Source: an uncultured Ruminococcus sp.
Lineage (GTDB): Bacteria > Bacillota > Clostridia > Oscillospirales > Ruminococcaceae
Length of the DNA stretch: 64,000 nucleotides
Direction: 5' to 3'
Assembly (NCBI RefSeq): GCF_937915125.1
Contig: NZ_CALDMP010000076.1
Coordinates: 1-64,000, forward strand
Made by a program: the position numbers and the translations under genes. The notes under the pieces are model-generated. The model had not been told where the DNA came from. It saw only the letters and a list, made by a program, of their open reading frames with translations, and ran no database searches. This document shows positions 36,409 to 45,867 of the stretch, piece after piece; positions within the stretch are counted from its first letter, which is position 1; every line of letters begins with the position of its first letter.

Positions 36409-36455
36409 AATCCCCGGAAGGACTGCATTTTCCGCTGTTCTTCCGGGGATTTTTT
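36409..36455. terminator. Bidirectional terminator between converging genes
   Basis: AAATCCCCGGAAG pairs with CTTCCGGGGATTT. Runs of T follow on the plus strand (TTTTTTG) and of TTTTGTTTT on the minus strand. Confidence 0.85.
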
Positions 36456-36492
36456 GTTTAAGGGGTGTTGCCTTTAAAATATGTATCGCATT

Positions 36493-37929
36493 TTACTGCG
36501 GCATTCGCAAAATTGCCGACAAGATCCGCAGAATCTTTGCGCCGTAGTCAGCACCTGCCGCCCAGCCTTTTCCATAGGGATTTTCCTGAATACCCAGCCA
36601 TTCCACATAGGGTGCACAACCCCGCTGTACATATCGGAATCGGGTGTCAATACAAGCCTGCACCAGGTCTCCCGTATCCGCATAAGCTTTCAGATGCTGT
36701 ATCTGCGCACGGATGCCCAGCTGAGGTGTAGCAAAGGAATTCCCCTTCATGCCGCAGCTTGTAACGCCCATGCCACAGAAGTTGTTCTGATCCAATGTCA
36801 CCGCCGAGCCCTTGAAAGTGAAGTTGCCCGTTTCCAGAAGAGACTGGGCAAAAGCCACATCACCCCGGACACCTTCTACTTCACCCTCGCTGAGGTAATA
36901 GGGGATCATATCCAGAACGCTCTGGGGCACGTCCGGGTTCACGGATTTCAGATAGGCGGTCATCTGCGCCACAGTTGCACCTGCAGTACCCATAATGGCG
37001 GTTTTTTCAATGGTCAGTGTCCCGTCAGCAGCTGCGTGATATTCCACGCCATCGACCAGAATGATGCCATTGCAGAGCATTGTGCCGTCCCCATAAAAAT
37101 AGCAGCTTTTTCCGTCGATGGACTGTATCCCGGAGACTGCCGTGCCGGTGTCCGGATCAAAATAATAGGTATCGCCCGACACCGTCTTCCAGCCGGTCTG
37201 CACACCGCCTTCTGGTGTTATATCATACAAGCTTCCCTGGATCCAACACAGTCCCGTGAGACTATTTCCGGTTCCGGGGTCAAAATAATAGGTATGGCAG
37301 CCGATCTCCGTCCACCCGATGACCTGCACTCCGTCCGTTCCAAACTGATACCATATGCCGTCGATCTGCACATCACCTACAGCTGCTGCACCGGTTTCAT
37401 CGGAATAATAACGGCAGCCGTTTTCATCCGTAAAGAACCCCAGCCGCAGTGCGCCGCAGTCGTCCAGCAGGAACAGGGTGTCTGCCTCTGTTTCCTCTCC
37501 CTGGAGAGTCACAAGCCCCCTCTGGGTGCCCGTAAGCTTTCCGGCATCTGCATCAACATAATAGTACCCGTCGCCATAGTGGATCCAGCCTGTCCGGGCA
37601 GTTCCCGTCTCCGGCTCATAGTACCGCCGCACACCTCCCACAGTCTGCCATCCCGTGCGAAGCGTGCCGTCCGGCGCAAAGAGATATGTCTCGCCGTCGA
37701 TCACAGCTTCTCCTGTGACAAGATTGCCTGCTGCATCATAATAGACTAGCGCACCGGCACTGTTGGTGACCCAAGCATCGGGCACCGTCTCCACCGGTTC
37801 CAGGTCTTTGGTCGCCGTGGCAATCAGAGGCGTTTCTATGACAGTTTCCTCTGCTGCGGCAGTCATTCCGCCCAAACAAAGCGCTGCGCCGGCTGCGGCA
37901 GCGAAGAATAACATACGAAAAGGCTTCAA
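36493..37929 (-). CDS. Secreted glucosaminidase-type peptidoglycan hydrolase with cell-wall-binding repeats
   Basis: The 478-residue product has a signal peptide (about 1-26). A series of aromatic-rich choline/glucan-binding-type repeats follows (about 55-300), for example GWQTVGGVRRYYEPETG and GWKTVSGDTYYFDPDTG. The C-terminal GH73-like domain (about 330-478) has the likely catalytic Glu near residue 366 in AQSLLETGNF and a YGKGWAAGADYGAKI tail. It should cleave GlcNAc linkages in peptidoglycan, in cell separation or remodelling, while the repeats hold it on the wall. The start is TTG at 37929, with GGAGG 7 bases upstream; the longer frame has no site and would bury the signal peptide. Confidence 0.87.
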   Translation of the reverse strand: MKPFRMLFFAAAAGAALCLGGMTAAAEETVIETPLIATATKDLEPVETVPDAWVTNSAGALVYYDAAGNLVTGEAVIDGETYLFAPDGTLRTGWQTVGGVRRYYEPETGTARTGWIHYGDGYYYVDADAGKLTGTQRGLVTLQGEETEADTLFLLDDCGALRLGFFTDENGCRYYSDETGAAAVGDVQIDGIWYQFGTDGVQVIGWTEIGCHTYYFDPGTGNSLTGLCWIQGSLYDITPEGGVQTGWKTVSGDTYYFDPDTGTAVSGIQSIDGKSCYFYGDGTMLCNGIILVDGVEYHAAADGTLTIEKTAIMGTAGATVAQMTAYLKSVNPDVPQSVLDMIPYYLSEGEVEGVRGDVAFAQSLLETGNFTFKGSAVTLDQNNFCGMGVTSCGMKGNSFATPQLGIRAQIQHLKAYADTGDLVQACIDTRFRYVQRGCAPYVEWLGIQENPYGKGWAAGADYGAKILRILSAILRMPQ

Positions 37930-38005
37930 GTCGATTCCTCCCAGGATCTTTGATTTTACACTGCGGCTGCCTGAAATAGGCACCGTCTGTGCACATCCAC
38001 CTTTT

Positions 38006-38034
38006 ATTTTACCATATTTTATTGAAGAAGTCAA
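38006..38034 (-). promoter_or_regulatory. Promoter of the glucosaminidase gene
   Basis: On the minus strand TTGACT (38034-38029) and TAAAAT (38011-38006) are separated by 17 bases. Confidence 0.7.
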
Positions 38035-38171
38035 TCTCTTTTGTGAAATCTGTTAAAATCCCAAAAACCTACCCATGACAGGAAACGTGCTTTTTCGTCA
38101 TTTTGCAAGAATTTTCAAAGAAAATATGACGTTTTTTCGGGAACAATAAGAAAAAAATAACACCAATTTCG

Positions 38172-38200
38172 TTGACAATCCGACAAAAATCGGCTATAAT
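38172..38200 (+). promoter_or_regulatory. Promoter of the HD-domain gene
   Basis: TTGACA (38172-38177) and TATAAT (38195-38200) are separated by 17 bases, 41 bases before the gene start. Confidence 0.85.
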
Positions 38201-38241
38201 GTAGACAATACAAGCTTCCAAGAGGCGGCAGGAGGAATTAC

Positions 38242-38742
38242 ATGTCTTTCAAAAAAGCGAAGCAGCCGGAAAAGGTACAGGAACATTTGTCTGCCTATCT
38301 ATCAGACCGTGCCGTTTGTTCCATGGATGAATTCATCCAGCACGGCACCACTACCACTTTAGAGCACTGCCTTTCCGTGGTTTCTGCAAGCTGCGCCATT
38401 GCAAAAAAGCTGCATCTGCGTGTCAACTATGAAAACCTGACCTTGGGCGCACTGCTACACGACTTTTATTTATATGACTGGCACACCCATCAGGACGAGG
38501 GTGCGCTCCATGGCTTTGCCCATCCCCACATTGCCTGTCGGAATGCGGCAGCACGCTTTCACATCAGCCCGGAAGTTCAGCATATTATCCGCACCCATAT
38601 GTGGCCCCTGACACTGCGGTTTGTACCGCGTTCCCGGGAGGCAGTCATCGTCTGCCTTGCGGACAAGTATTGCTCCACAGTAGAGACCGTCTCCGGCTTC
38701 TGGCATCATGCCAGAGCACTTGGACAAAAAAGGAGGGTGTAA
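38242..38742 (+). CDS. HD-domain phosphohydrolase
   Basis: The 166-residue protein has an HD-type metal site: His in LEHCLSV, the HD pair in LLHDFYLYDWH (about 73-83), further His in HGFAHPH, and Asp in CLADKYCS. Proteins of this small size are often nucleotide or phosphate hydrolases, but no substrate can be named. AGGAGG lies 7 bases upstream of the ATG. It stands 4 bases before the CmpB-type gene, so both are cotranscribed. Confidence 0.83.
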   Translation: MSFKKAKQPEKVQEHLSAYLSDRAVCSMDEFIQHGTTTTLEHCLSVVSASCAIAKKLHLRVNYENLTLGALLHDFYLYDWHTHQDEGALHGFAHPHIACRNAAARFHISPEVQHIIRTHMWPLTLRFVPRSREAVIVCLADKYCSTVETVSGFWHHARALGQKRRV

Positions 38743-38746
38743 TTAT

Positions 38747-39337
38747 ATGGTATCGAGCCTGGCAGATTATGTTCTGCTCTTTTTTACATATTCCACACTG
38801 GGTTGGTGCATGGAGACCCTGTACATGGGTGTCCGGGAGCGCCGCATCACAAACCGCGGCTTTCTGCTGGGACCCTGCTGTCCCATCTACGGCATCGGTC
38901 TCGTGGGAATCACCATGCTGTTCCAGGACACAAGACATGGCTTCTGGTATGTCTTTGTTTCGATTATTCTCCTTTGCAGCGTGCTGGAATACACCGTCAG
39001 CGTGCTCATGGAACGGCTGTTCCACACCCGCTGGTGGGATTATCACGATATGAAATTCAATCTCCACGGCAGAATCTGCCTGGAAACCATGCTGCCCTTT
39101 GGTATACTGGGGACATTCGCATTATATCAGATCAACCCTTTCCTCATGGCAGTCTTTCACCGGATCCCAACGGGGATCTCCAATAAGTTCCTGACCGGTA
39201 TCGTTCTGCTGGCACTGGTTGACCTGGTGGTGTCCGTGCGGACGCTGCTTCTCATCTCCCTGCCGGAAGGCGAAGCAGATCATACGGCAGAAATTTCCCG
39301 CCGTGTCCGGGAAGAACTAGGAAAGCGGTTTGGATAA
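38747..39337 (+). CDS. CmpB-type (PF06541) putative permease membrane protein
   Basis: The 196-residue protein has about four to five hydrophobic segments and the family pattern FFTYSTLGWCMETLY, NRGFLLGPCCPIYG and RWWDYHDMKFNLHGRICLE (in part). The family is listed as putative ABC transporter permease, without a known substrate or an ATPase partner here. The ATG at 38747 follows AGGAGG by 9 bases, and the upstream extension overlaps the HD gene without a site. Pairing with a HD phosphohydrolase gene is seen directly here. Confidence 0.83.
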   Translation: MVSSLADYVLLFFTYSTLGWCMETLYMGVRERRITNRGFLLGPCCPIYGIGLVGITMLFQDTRHGFWYVFVSIILLCSVLEYTVSVLMERLFHTRWWDYHDMKFNLHGRICLETMLPFGILGTFALYQINPFLMAVFHRIPTGISNKFLTGIVLLALVDLVVSVRTLLLISLPEGEADHTAEISRRVREELGKRFG

Positions 39338-39359
39338 TACAGGCACAAATTTTGTCTAA

Positions 39360-39531
39360 GGCAACACCGCACAAAGAGCGCCTGGCGGCTTTGCACGTCA
39401 TATGCTTGCATATTTTTCGTCATATTTTACAAAAATGCTCGTGAATACACAAAGTATTCACTGCGCTTTTTGTTTCATCTGACGAAAAATCTGACGGCGC
39501 ATCTGACGCACAATCTTTGTGCGGTATTGCC
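39360..39531 (-). mobile_element. R1 MITE-like element, copy C (172 bp)
   Basis: A full-length copy in the opposite orientation to A and B. Direct repeats CTAA flank it at 39356-39359 and 39532-39535. It sits between the end of the CmpB-type gene and that gene's terminator. Confidence 0.9.
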
Positions 39532-39544
39532 CTAAAACTTTTTC

Positions 39545-39582
39545 GTGCATTCTGCATCATTTCAGCAGAATGCACTTTTTTT
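39545..39582 (+). terminator. Terminator of the HD-CmpB operon
   Basis: GTGCATTCTGC pairs with GCAGAATGCAC, followed by TTTTTTTG on the plus strand. R1 copy C has separated it from the gene. Confidence 0.85.
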
Positions 39583-39614
39583 GTGACAGCTCCATGAAAA
39601 CAGCAGGAAAGCCG

Positions 39615-39643
39615 TTGACAATAAAAATAACATACGTTATAAT
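39615..39643 (+). promoter_or_regulatory. Promoter of the second MarR-ABC operon
   Basis: TTGACA (39615-39620) and TATAAT (39638-39643) are separated by 17 bases. Confidence 0.85.
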
Positions 39644-39645
39644 AA

Positions 39646-39670
39646 AACAACGTTATTTGATAACGTTGTT
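39646..39670. promoter_or_regulatory. Second MarR operator, perfect palindrome
   Basis: AACAACGTTAT-ttg-ATAACGTTGTT has perfect 11-bp arms and lies directly after the -10 box. Another half-site (ATACGTTAT) overlaps the -10 box. The sequence differs fully from the operator of the first module. Confidence 0.82.
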
Positions 39671-39696
39671 ATAGAATTGGGAAAGAGGGTGTGAAA

Positions 39697-40158
39697 ATGG
39701 CAGATCCGTTAGAAACCTTTCTGTCCATTACAAACCGGTTCCACAACCTGAATGTATTTACACTGCTGCCCCTGGCACGGCACGATTATATGGTGTTGTT
39801 CACCATACGCTGCCTGCAAAAGAAATACAGCGGCGGTCTCACTGTCTCTGCGGTGGCAAAGGAAATGCATGTGGTACAGCCGGCAGTATCACGGACGCTG
39901 CGCAGTCTGGAAGAGCTAGGGCTCATCCGGCGGGATGTGAGCCGGGAAGACCGGCGCAATACTTATGTGACGCTGACCCAGAAAGGACAGCTGACCATCG
40001 AAGAAGCAGACCGTGTACTGGAACAGTTCCACCAGGGGATCCGGGCGCAGTTCGCGCCGGAAGAAATGAAACAACTGATCCTGCTGATGGAACGGCTATA
40101 TGAATCAGCTGAAATACAGCTGGAAACGATGAAGAAAGGAGCAGAAACGAATGGGTAA
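39697..40158 (+). CDS. MarR family transcriptional regulator, second module
   Basis: The 153-residue winged-helix regulator has a recognition region VSAVAKEMHVVQPAVSRTLRS (in part, about 50-70) and a wing with SREDRRNTYVTLT. The ATG at 39697 is preferred, with GAGG 8 bases upstream; an in-frame GTG two codons earlier is too close to the site. It overlaps the ABC gene by 8 bases. It likely represses its own operon through the palindrome at 39646-39670. Confidence 0.88.
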   Translation: MADPLETFLSITNRFHNLNVFTLLPLARHDYMVLFTIRCLQKKYSGGLTVSAVAKEMHVVQPAVSRTLRSLEELGLIRRDVSREDRRNTYVTLTQKGQLTIEEADRVLEQFHQGIRAQFAPEEMKQLILLMERLYESAEIQLETMKKGAETNG

Positions 40159-42484
40159 ACTTTTCAAAAACCTGAAGCCTTACTGGAAATCTGTACTGCT
40201 GATCCTGGTACTGCTGATCGTGCAGGCATTTTGTGACCTGTCCCTGCCGCAGTACACCTCGAACATTATCGATGTGGGGATCCAGAACAGCGGCGTGGAA
40301 CAACTTCTGCCGGAAAAAATGACGCTGACAGAATATGAAACAGCGCAGATCTTCATGACAGAAGAGGAACAAGCACAATGGCAGGACGCATATGAGATAC
40401 AGGGTGAATTCTGCGATCAGAAATCCCTGAAAAAAGATACCCTGGACGAACTGGACGAGGAACTGATGATCCCCATCCTGCTCAACTATGAGATGTCTAT
40501 GGTAGATGAGGCAAGTTTCCGGGAGATCGTGACACAGCAGAGCGACCCTGCTGCCGCAGAACAGATGGCGCAGATGAGCATCGAGGAGATCGGTGCATCG
40601 ATGGGCGTGGAACTGAAGCCTTTCATCCGGACGGAAGAGGATGAGGACGGCAACGAAACTGAAGTCACCTGTGTGGATGTCCGTCCCCTGTTTCTTGCCA
40701 TGGAGGAAAGCGGTCAGATGAATGACGCTGTTCTGGACGACATGCGCACCCAGCTGAAAGATATGCTGGACACCATGGGCAGCTCACTGGTGGAATCCAT
40801 GGGCATTGCCTATGCCGTGCAGTGTGACAAGGATGCCGGACTGGACACAGATCACATCCAGAAAACCTATCTGTGGTTCTCCGGCGGCAAAATGCTGCTC
40901 ATGGCACTGGTTATGATGGCAACTGCCATCGGCATCAGCTATCTGGCATCCCGTGTGGGCGCAGGCGTTGGCCGTGATCTGAGAGTGAAGGTATTCTCCA
41001 AGGTCATGCACTTCTCCGGTGCCGAAATGGATCAGTTCTCCACGGCTTCTCTGATCACCAGAAGCACCAACGATATTCAGCAGGTGCAGATGGTCACAGC
41101 CATTTTCCTGCGGATGCTCTTGTATGCTCCGATACTGGGCATCGGCGGCGTCATCAAGGTCGTGAACACCGGCGCAGGCATGGGCTGGGTCATTGTCCTT
41201 GCCGTGCTTGTCATTCTGGGTATCGTGGGCGTGCTCATGTCCATTGCTATGCCGAAATTCAAGAAAATGCAGGTACTGGTAGACCGGGTGAACCTGGTTT
41301 CCCGTGAGATTCTGACGGGACTGCCTGTCATCCGTGCCTTCTGCCGGGAAAAGACGGAGGAAGAACGCTTCGACCAGGCGAACCGCAATCTGACCAAGAC
41401 AAACCTCTTTGTCAACCGGGTCATGACCTTTATGATGCCGGTAATGATGATGATCATGTATGGTCTGAGCATTCTCATTGTATGGGTCGGTGCACACCGT
41501 ATCGACGGCGGTGTCATGCAGGTGGGTTCCATGACAGCATTCATCACCTATTCCATGATGATTGTCATGGCATTCCTGATGCTGACTATGATGTCCGTCA
41601 TGCTGCCCCGTGCTTCTGTTGCTGCCGGACGAATTGACGAGGTTTTGCAGACGGAAACTTCCATCCAGGAAGCAGAACAGCCGCAGAAACCGGAATCGGT
41701 ACACGGTGTGCTGCGGTTCGACCATGTGCATTTCCGCTATCCCAATGCCGAGGAAGATGCGCTGACCGATCTGGACTTCACCGCAGAGCCGGGTAAGACC
41801 ACTGCCATTATCGGCAGTACCGGCTGCGGCAAATCCACGCTGGTGAATTTGATCCCCCGTCTGTACGACGTGACCGAGGGCAGCATCAGCCTGGACGGCA
41901 TAGACATTCGGCAGATGGAACTGGAGGAACTGCGGCGGCAGATCGGTTTTGTGCCCCAGAAGGGTGTGCTGTTCTCCGGCACTATCGCCAGCAACCTGCG
42001 CTTTGGATGTCCTGATGCGTCAGACGCAGACATCCGGGAGGCGGCTGAAATTGCACAGGCGGCTGACTTTATTGAAGAAAAGCCGGACAAATATGACAGC
42101 GCCATTTCACAGGGCGGTACCAATGTTTCCGGTGGTCAGAAACAGCGTCTGACCATTGCCCGTGCCATTGCAAAACAGCCGAAGGTATTCGTCTTTGACG
42201 ATAGCTTCTCGGCACTGGATCTGAAAACCGATGCGGCACTGCGAAAAGCTCTGGCGTCCCAGGTACGGGACAGCACGGTCATCATTGTGGCACAGCGTAT
42301 CAGCACCATTCTCCACGCAGACCAGATTCTGGTGTTGGAGGAAGGAAAGATCGTGGGAAAGGGTACCCACGAGGAACTGCTGCACAGCTGTGAAGTTTAT
42401 CAGCAGATTGCAAAATCCCAGCTTTCCGCAGAGGAACTGGGCTTAGAGGCATCCGGGGAAGGAGTGACAACACATGGCGAATGA
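40151..42484 (+). CDS. ABC exporter half-transporter, second module, with large insertion
   Basis: At 777 residues it is about 200 longer than usual. The extra part (about residues 45-238), rich in Glu, Asp and Met, lies between the first and second membrane helices and so should be extracytoplasmic. The rest is a standard membrane domain and an ATPase domain with Walker A GSTGCGKST, signature NVSGGQKQR and Walker B VFVFDDSFSALD, where Asp replaces the catalytic Glu. It is probably the degenerate-site subunit of a heterodimer. AAAGGAG precedes the ATG, and its end overlaps the next gene by 11 bases. Confidence 0.92.
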   Translation: MGKLFKNLKPYWKSVLLILVLLIVQAFCDLSLPQYTSNIIDVGIQNSGVEQLLPEKMTLTEYETAQIFMTEEEQAQWQDAYEIQGEFCDQKSLKKDTLDELDEELMIPILLNYEMSMVDEASFREIVTQQSDPAAAEQMAQMSIEEIGASMGVELKPFIRTEEDEDGNETEVTCVDVRPLFLAMEESGQMNDAVLDDMRTQLKDMLDTMGSSLVESMGIAYAVQCDKDAGLDTDHIQKTYLWFSGGKMLLMALVMMATAIGISYLASRVGAGVGRDLRVKVFSKVMHFSGAEMDQFSTASLITRSTNDIQQVQMVTAIFLRMLLYAPILGIGGVIKVVNTGAGMGWVIVLAVLVILGIVGVLMSIAMPKFKKMQVLVDRVNLVSREILTGLPVIRAFCREKTEEERFDQANRNLTKTNLFVNRVMTFMMPVMMMIMYGLSILIVWVGAHRIDGGVMQVGSMTAFITYSMMIVMAFLMLTMMSVMLPRASVAAGRIDEVLQTETSIQEAEQPQKPESVHGVLRFDHVHFRYPNAEEDALTDLDFTAEPGKTTAIIGSTGCGKSTLVNLIPRLYDVTEGSISLDGIDIRQMELEELRRQIGFVPQKGVLFSGTIASNLRFGCPDASDADIREAAEIAQAADFIEEKPDKYDSAISQGGTNVSGGQKQRLTIARAIAKQPKVFVFDDSFSALDLKTDAALRKALASQVRDSTVIIVAQRISTILHADQILVLEEGKIVGKGTHEELLHSCEVYQQIAKSQLSAEELGLEASGEGVTTHGE

Positions 42485-44306
42485 AAGAAAACATGGAAAG
42501 CCCGGGCACGGCGGCGGTCAGATGCCCGTGGAAAAAGCAAAGAATTTTAAAGGCTCTATGGGAAAGCTGTTCGTATACATCAAGAAATATCATGCAGCAG
42601 TAGTGGTGGTCATTCTTTGCGCCATTGTCTCCACTGTGTTTAGCGTCATCGGCCCGGATATTCTGGGTAAGGCGACCACGGAGCTGGCCAATGGACTCAT
42701 GGCAAAGATCCATGGCACCGGTGGCATAGATTTCACCAAGATCGGACAGATTCTGCTATTTGTACTGGGACTGTATCTGTTCAGTGCTCTGTTCAGCTTC
42801 ATCCAGGGCTGGCTCATGACCGGCGTTACCCAGAAGGTATGCTACCGGATGCGCCGGGATATCTCCGAAAAGATCAACCGGATGCCCATGGCATACTTCG
42901 AAAGCCGTACCTACGGCGAAGTGCTCTCCCGGATCACCAACGATGTGGACACTCTGGGGCAGAGCCTGAACCAGAGTATTACACAGATCATCACTTCTGT
43001 GGCGACCATGGTAGGCGTTCTGGTCATGATGCTGCGTATTTCGCCCCTCATGACACTGATTGCACTTGTGGTTCTGCCCATCTCTGTTTTCCTCATTTCT
43101 CTGGTGGTAAAGAGATCCCAGAAATACTTCAAGCAGCAGCAGGAATATCTGGGACACATCAACGGACAGGTGGAGGAGACCTATGCCGGTCACACCGTCA
43201 TCAAGGCATACAACAAGGAACAGGAGACCATTCAGAAGTTCCAGGAGACCAACGACACCCTGTACCGTTCCGCCTGGAAATCCCAGTTCTTGTCCGGTCT
43301 CATGCACCCCATTATGGTATTTGTGGGCAATCTAGGCTACGCTGCTGTGGCACTTTCCGGCGGTCTGCTTGCGATCCGGGGTACCATTACCATCGGTGAT
43401 ATTCAGGCATTCATCCAGTACGTGAAGAACTTCACCCAGCCCATTCAGCAGATTGCCCAGGTGCTGAACCAGGTGCAGTCCATGGCGGCAGCAGCAGAGC
43501 GTGTCTTTGAATTCCTGGAAGAGGAAGAAGAGGTACAGACCGCAGAACATCCGGTACAACCGGAAGAAATCACCGGTACCGTCTCTTTCCAGCACGTCTC
43601 CTTTGGCTATCACCCGGAGCAGATGATCATCCACGATTTCAGCGCCGATGTGAAGCCGGGACAGAAGATCGCCATTGTGGGTCCCACCGGCGCAGGCAAG
43701 ACCACCATGGTAAAGCTTCTCATGCGGTTCTACGATGTCAACGGTGGTGCCATTCTTCTGGACGGACACAATGTCCGGGATTTCAACCGGAGTGAGCTGC
43801 GGGAAGCATTCGGCATGGTATTGCAGGACACATGGCTGTTCCAGGGTACCATTATGGAGAATATCCGCTACGGCAGACTGGATGCCACAGACGAGGAAGT
43901 CATTGCAGCGGCAAAGGCGGCACATGCCGACAGCTTCATCCGGCAGCTGCCGGGGGGCTATGATATGGAGCTAAACGAGGACGCAAGCAATGTCTCCCAG
44001 GGACAGAAACAGCTGCTGACCATTGCCCGGGCGATTCTGGCGGATAACAAGATCATGATCCTGGACGAAGCCACTTCCTCTGTAGACACCCGGACGGAGA
44101 TTCAGATTCAGAAGGCGATGGATCATCTCATGGAAGGCAGAACCAGCTTTGTCATTGCACATCGGCTCTCCACCATCCGCAATGCAGACCTGATTCTGGT
44201 CATGAAAGACGGCGATATCATCGAACAGGGCACCCATGATGAACTTCTAGCGAAGAATGGATTCTATGCGGATCTGTATCGGTCGCAGTTTGTACAAACA
44301 GCGTAA
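42474..44306 (+). CDS. ABC exporter half-transporter, second module, partner subunit
   Basis: The 610-residue protein opens with a basic Gly/His-rich cytoplasmic stretch (about 1-25). A six-helix membrane domain follows, then an ATPase domain with Walker A GPTGAGKTT, signature NVSQGQKQL and Walker B MILDEATSSVD, which keeps the catalytic Glu. It should complement the degenerate site of the 777-residue partner in an asymmetric exporter. AAGGAG lies 9 bases upstream of the ATG. The operon ends at a strong terminator. Confidence 0.93.
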   Translation: MANERKHGKPGHGGGQMPVEKAKNFKGSMGKLFVYIKKYHAAVVVVILCAIVSTVFSVIGPDILGKATTELANGLMAKIHGTGGIDFTKIGQILLFVLGLYLFSALFSFIQGWLMTGVTQKVCYRMRRDISEKINRMPMAYFESRTYGEVLSRITNDVDTLGQSLNQSITQIITSVATMVGVLVMMLRISPLMTLIALVVLPISVFLISLVVKRSQKYFKQQQEYLGHINGQVEETYAGHTVIKAYNKEQETIQKFQETNDTLYRSAWKSQFLSGLMHPIMVFVGNLGYAAVALSGGLLAIRGTITIGDIQAFIQYVKNFTQPIQQIAQVLNQVQSMAAAAERVFEFLEEEEEVQTAEHPVQPEEITGTVSFQHVSFGYHPEQMIIHDFSADVKPGQKIAIVGPTGAGKTTMVKLLMRFYDVNGGAILLDGHNVRDFNRSELREAFGMVLQDTWLFQGTIMENIRYGRLDATDEEVIAAAKAAHADSFIRQLPGGYDMELNEDASNVSQGQKQLLTIARAILADNKIMILDEATSSVDTRTEIQIQKAMDHLMEGRTSFVIAHRLSTIRNADLILVMKDGDIIEQGTHDELLAKNGFYADLYRSQFVQTA

Positions 44307-44324
44307 ATTACAACCAATTACAGC

Positions 44325-44364
44325 AAAACGGACGAACCCCTTTTACCCGGTTCGTCCGTTTTTT
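44325..44364. terminator. Bidirectional terminator between ABC operon and enolase
   Basis: AAACGGACGAACC pairs with GGTTCGTCCGTTT. TTTTTTG follows on the plus strand, and TTTTGCTG on the minus strand. Confidence 0.85.
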
Positions 44365-44381
44365 GCGCCAATATTTCGTGG

Positions 44382-45713
<1,332 letters not shown>

Positions 45714-45767
45714 CTAGGAGTATGCCCGGGTTTGGGAAAGATATGCAGAAACGGAAAGCATGTACGC

Positions 45768-45798
45768 AAAAAGGCTGCCCGAATCGGACAGCCTTTGT
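45768..45798 (-). terminator. metG terminator
   Basis: AAAGGCTGTCC and GGGCAGCCTTT form the stem on the minus strand, followed by TTTGCG. R1 copy E lies between it and the metG stop. Confidence 0.75.
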
Positions 45799-45813
45799 TG
45801 TTGCTATATTCAA

Positions 45814-45859
45814 GGCAATACCGTGCAAAGCCGTCAGGCGGTCTTTTTGCAGTGTTGCC
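45814..45859 (+). mobile_element. R1 element, internally deleted copy E (46 bp)
   Basis: Both R1 ends remain (GGCAATACCGTGCAAAG and a right end GCAGTGTTGCC) with the sequence next to the right end (CCGTCAGGCG). The central 126 bases are missing. The flanks TCAA and TTAA match in three of four positions. Confidence 0.75.
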
Positions 45860-45867
45860 TTAAGGAC

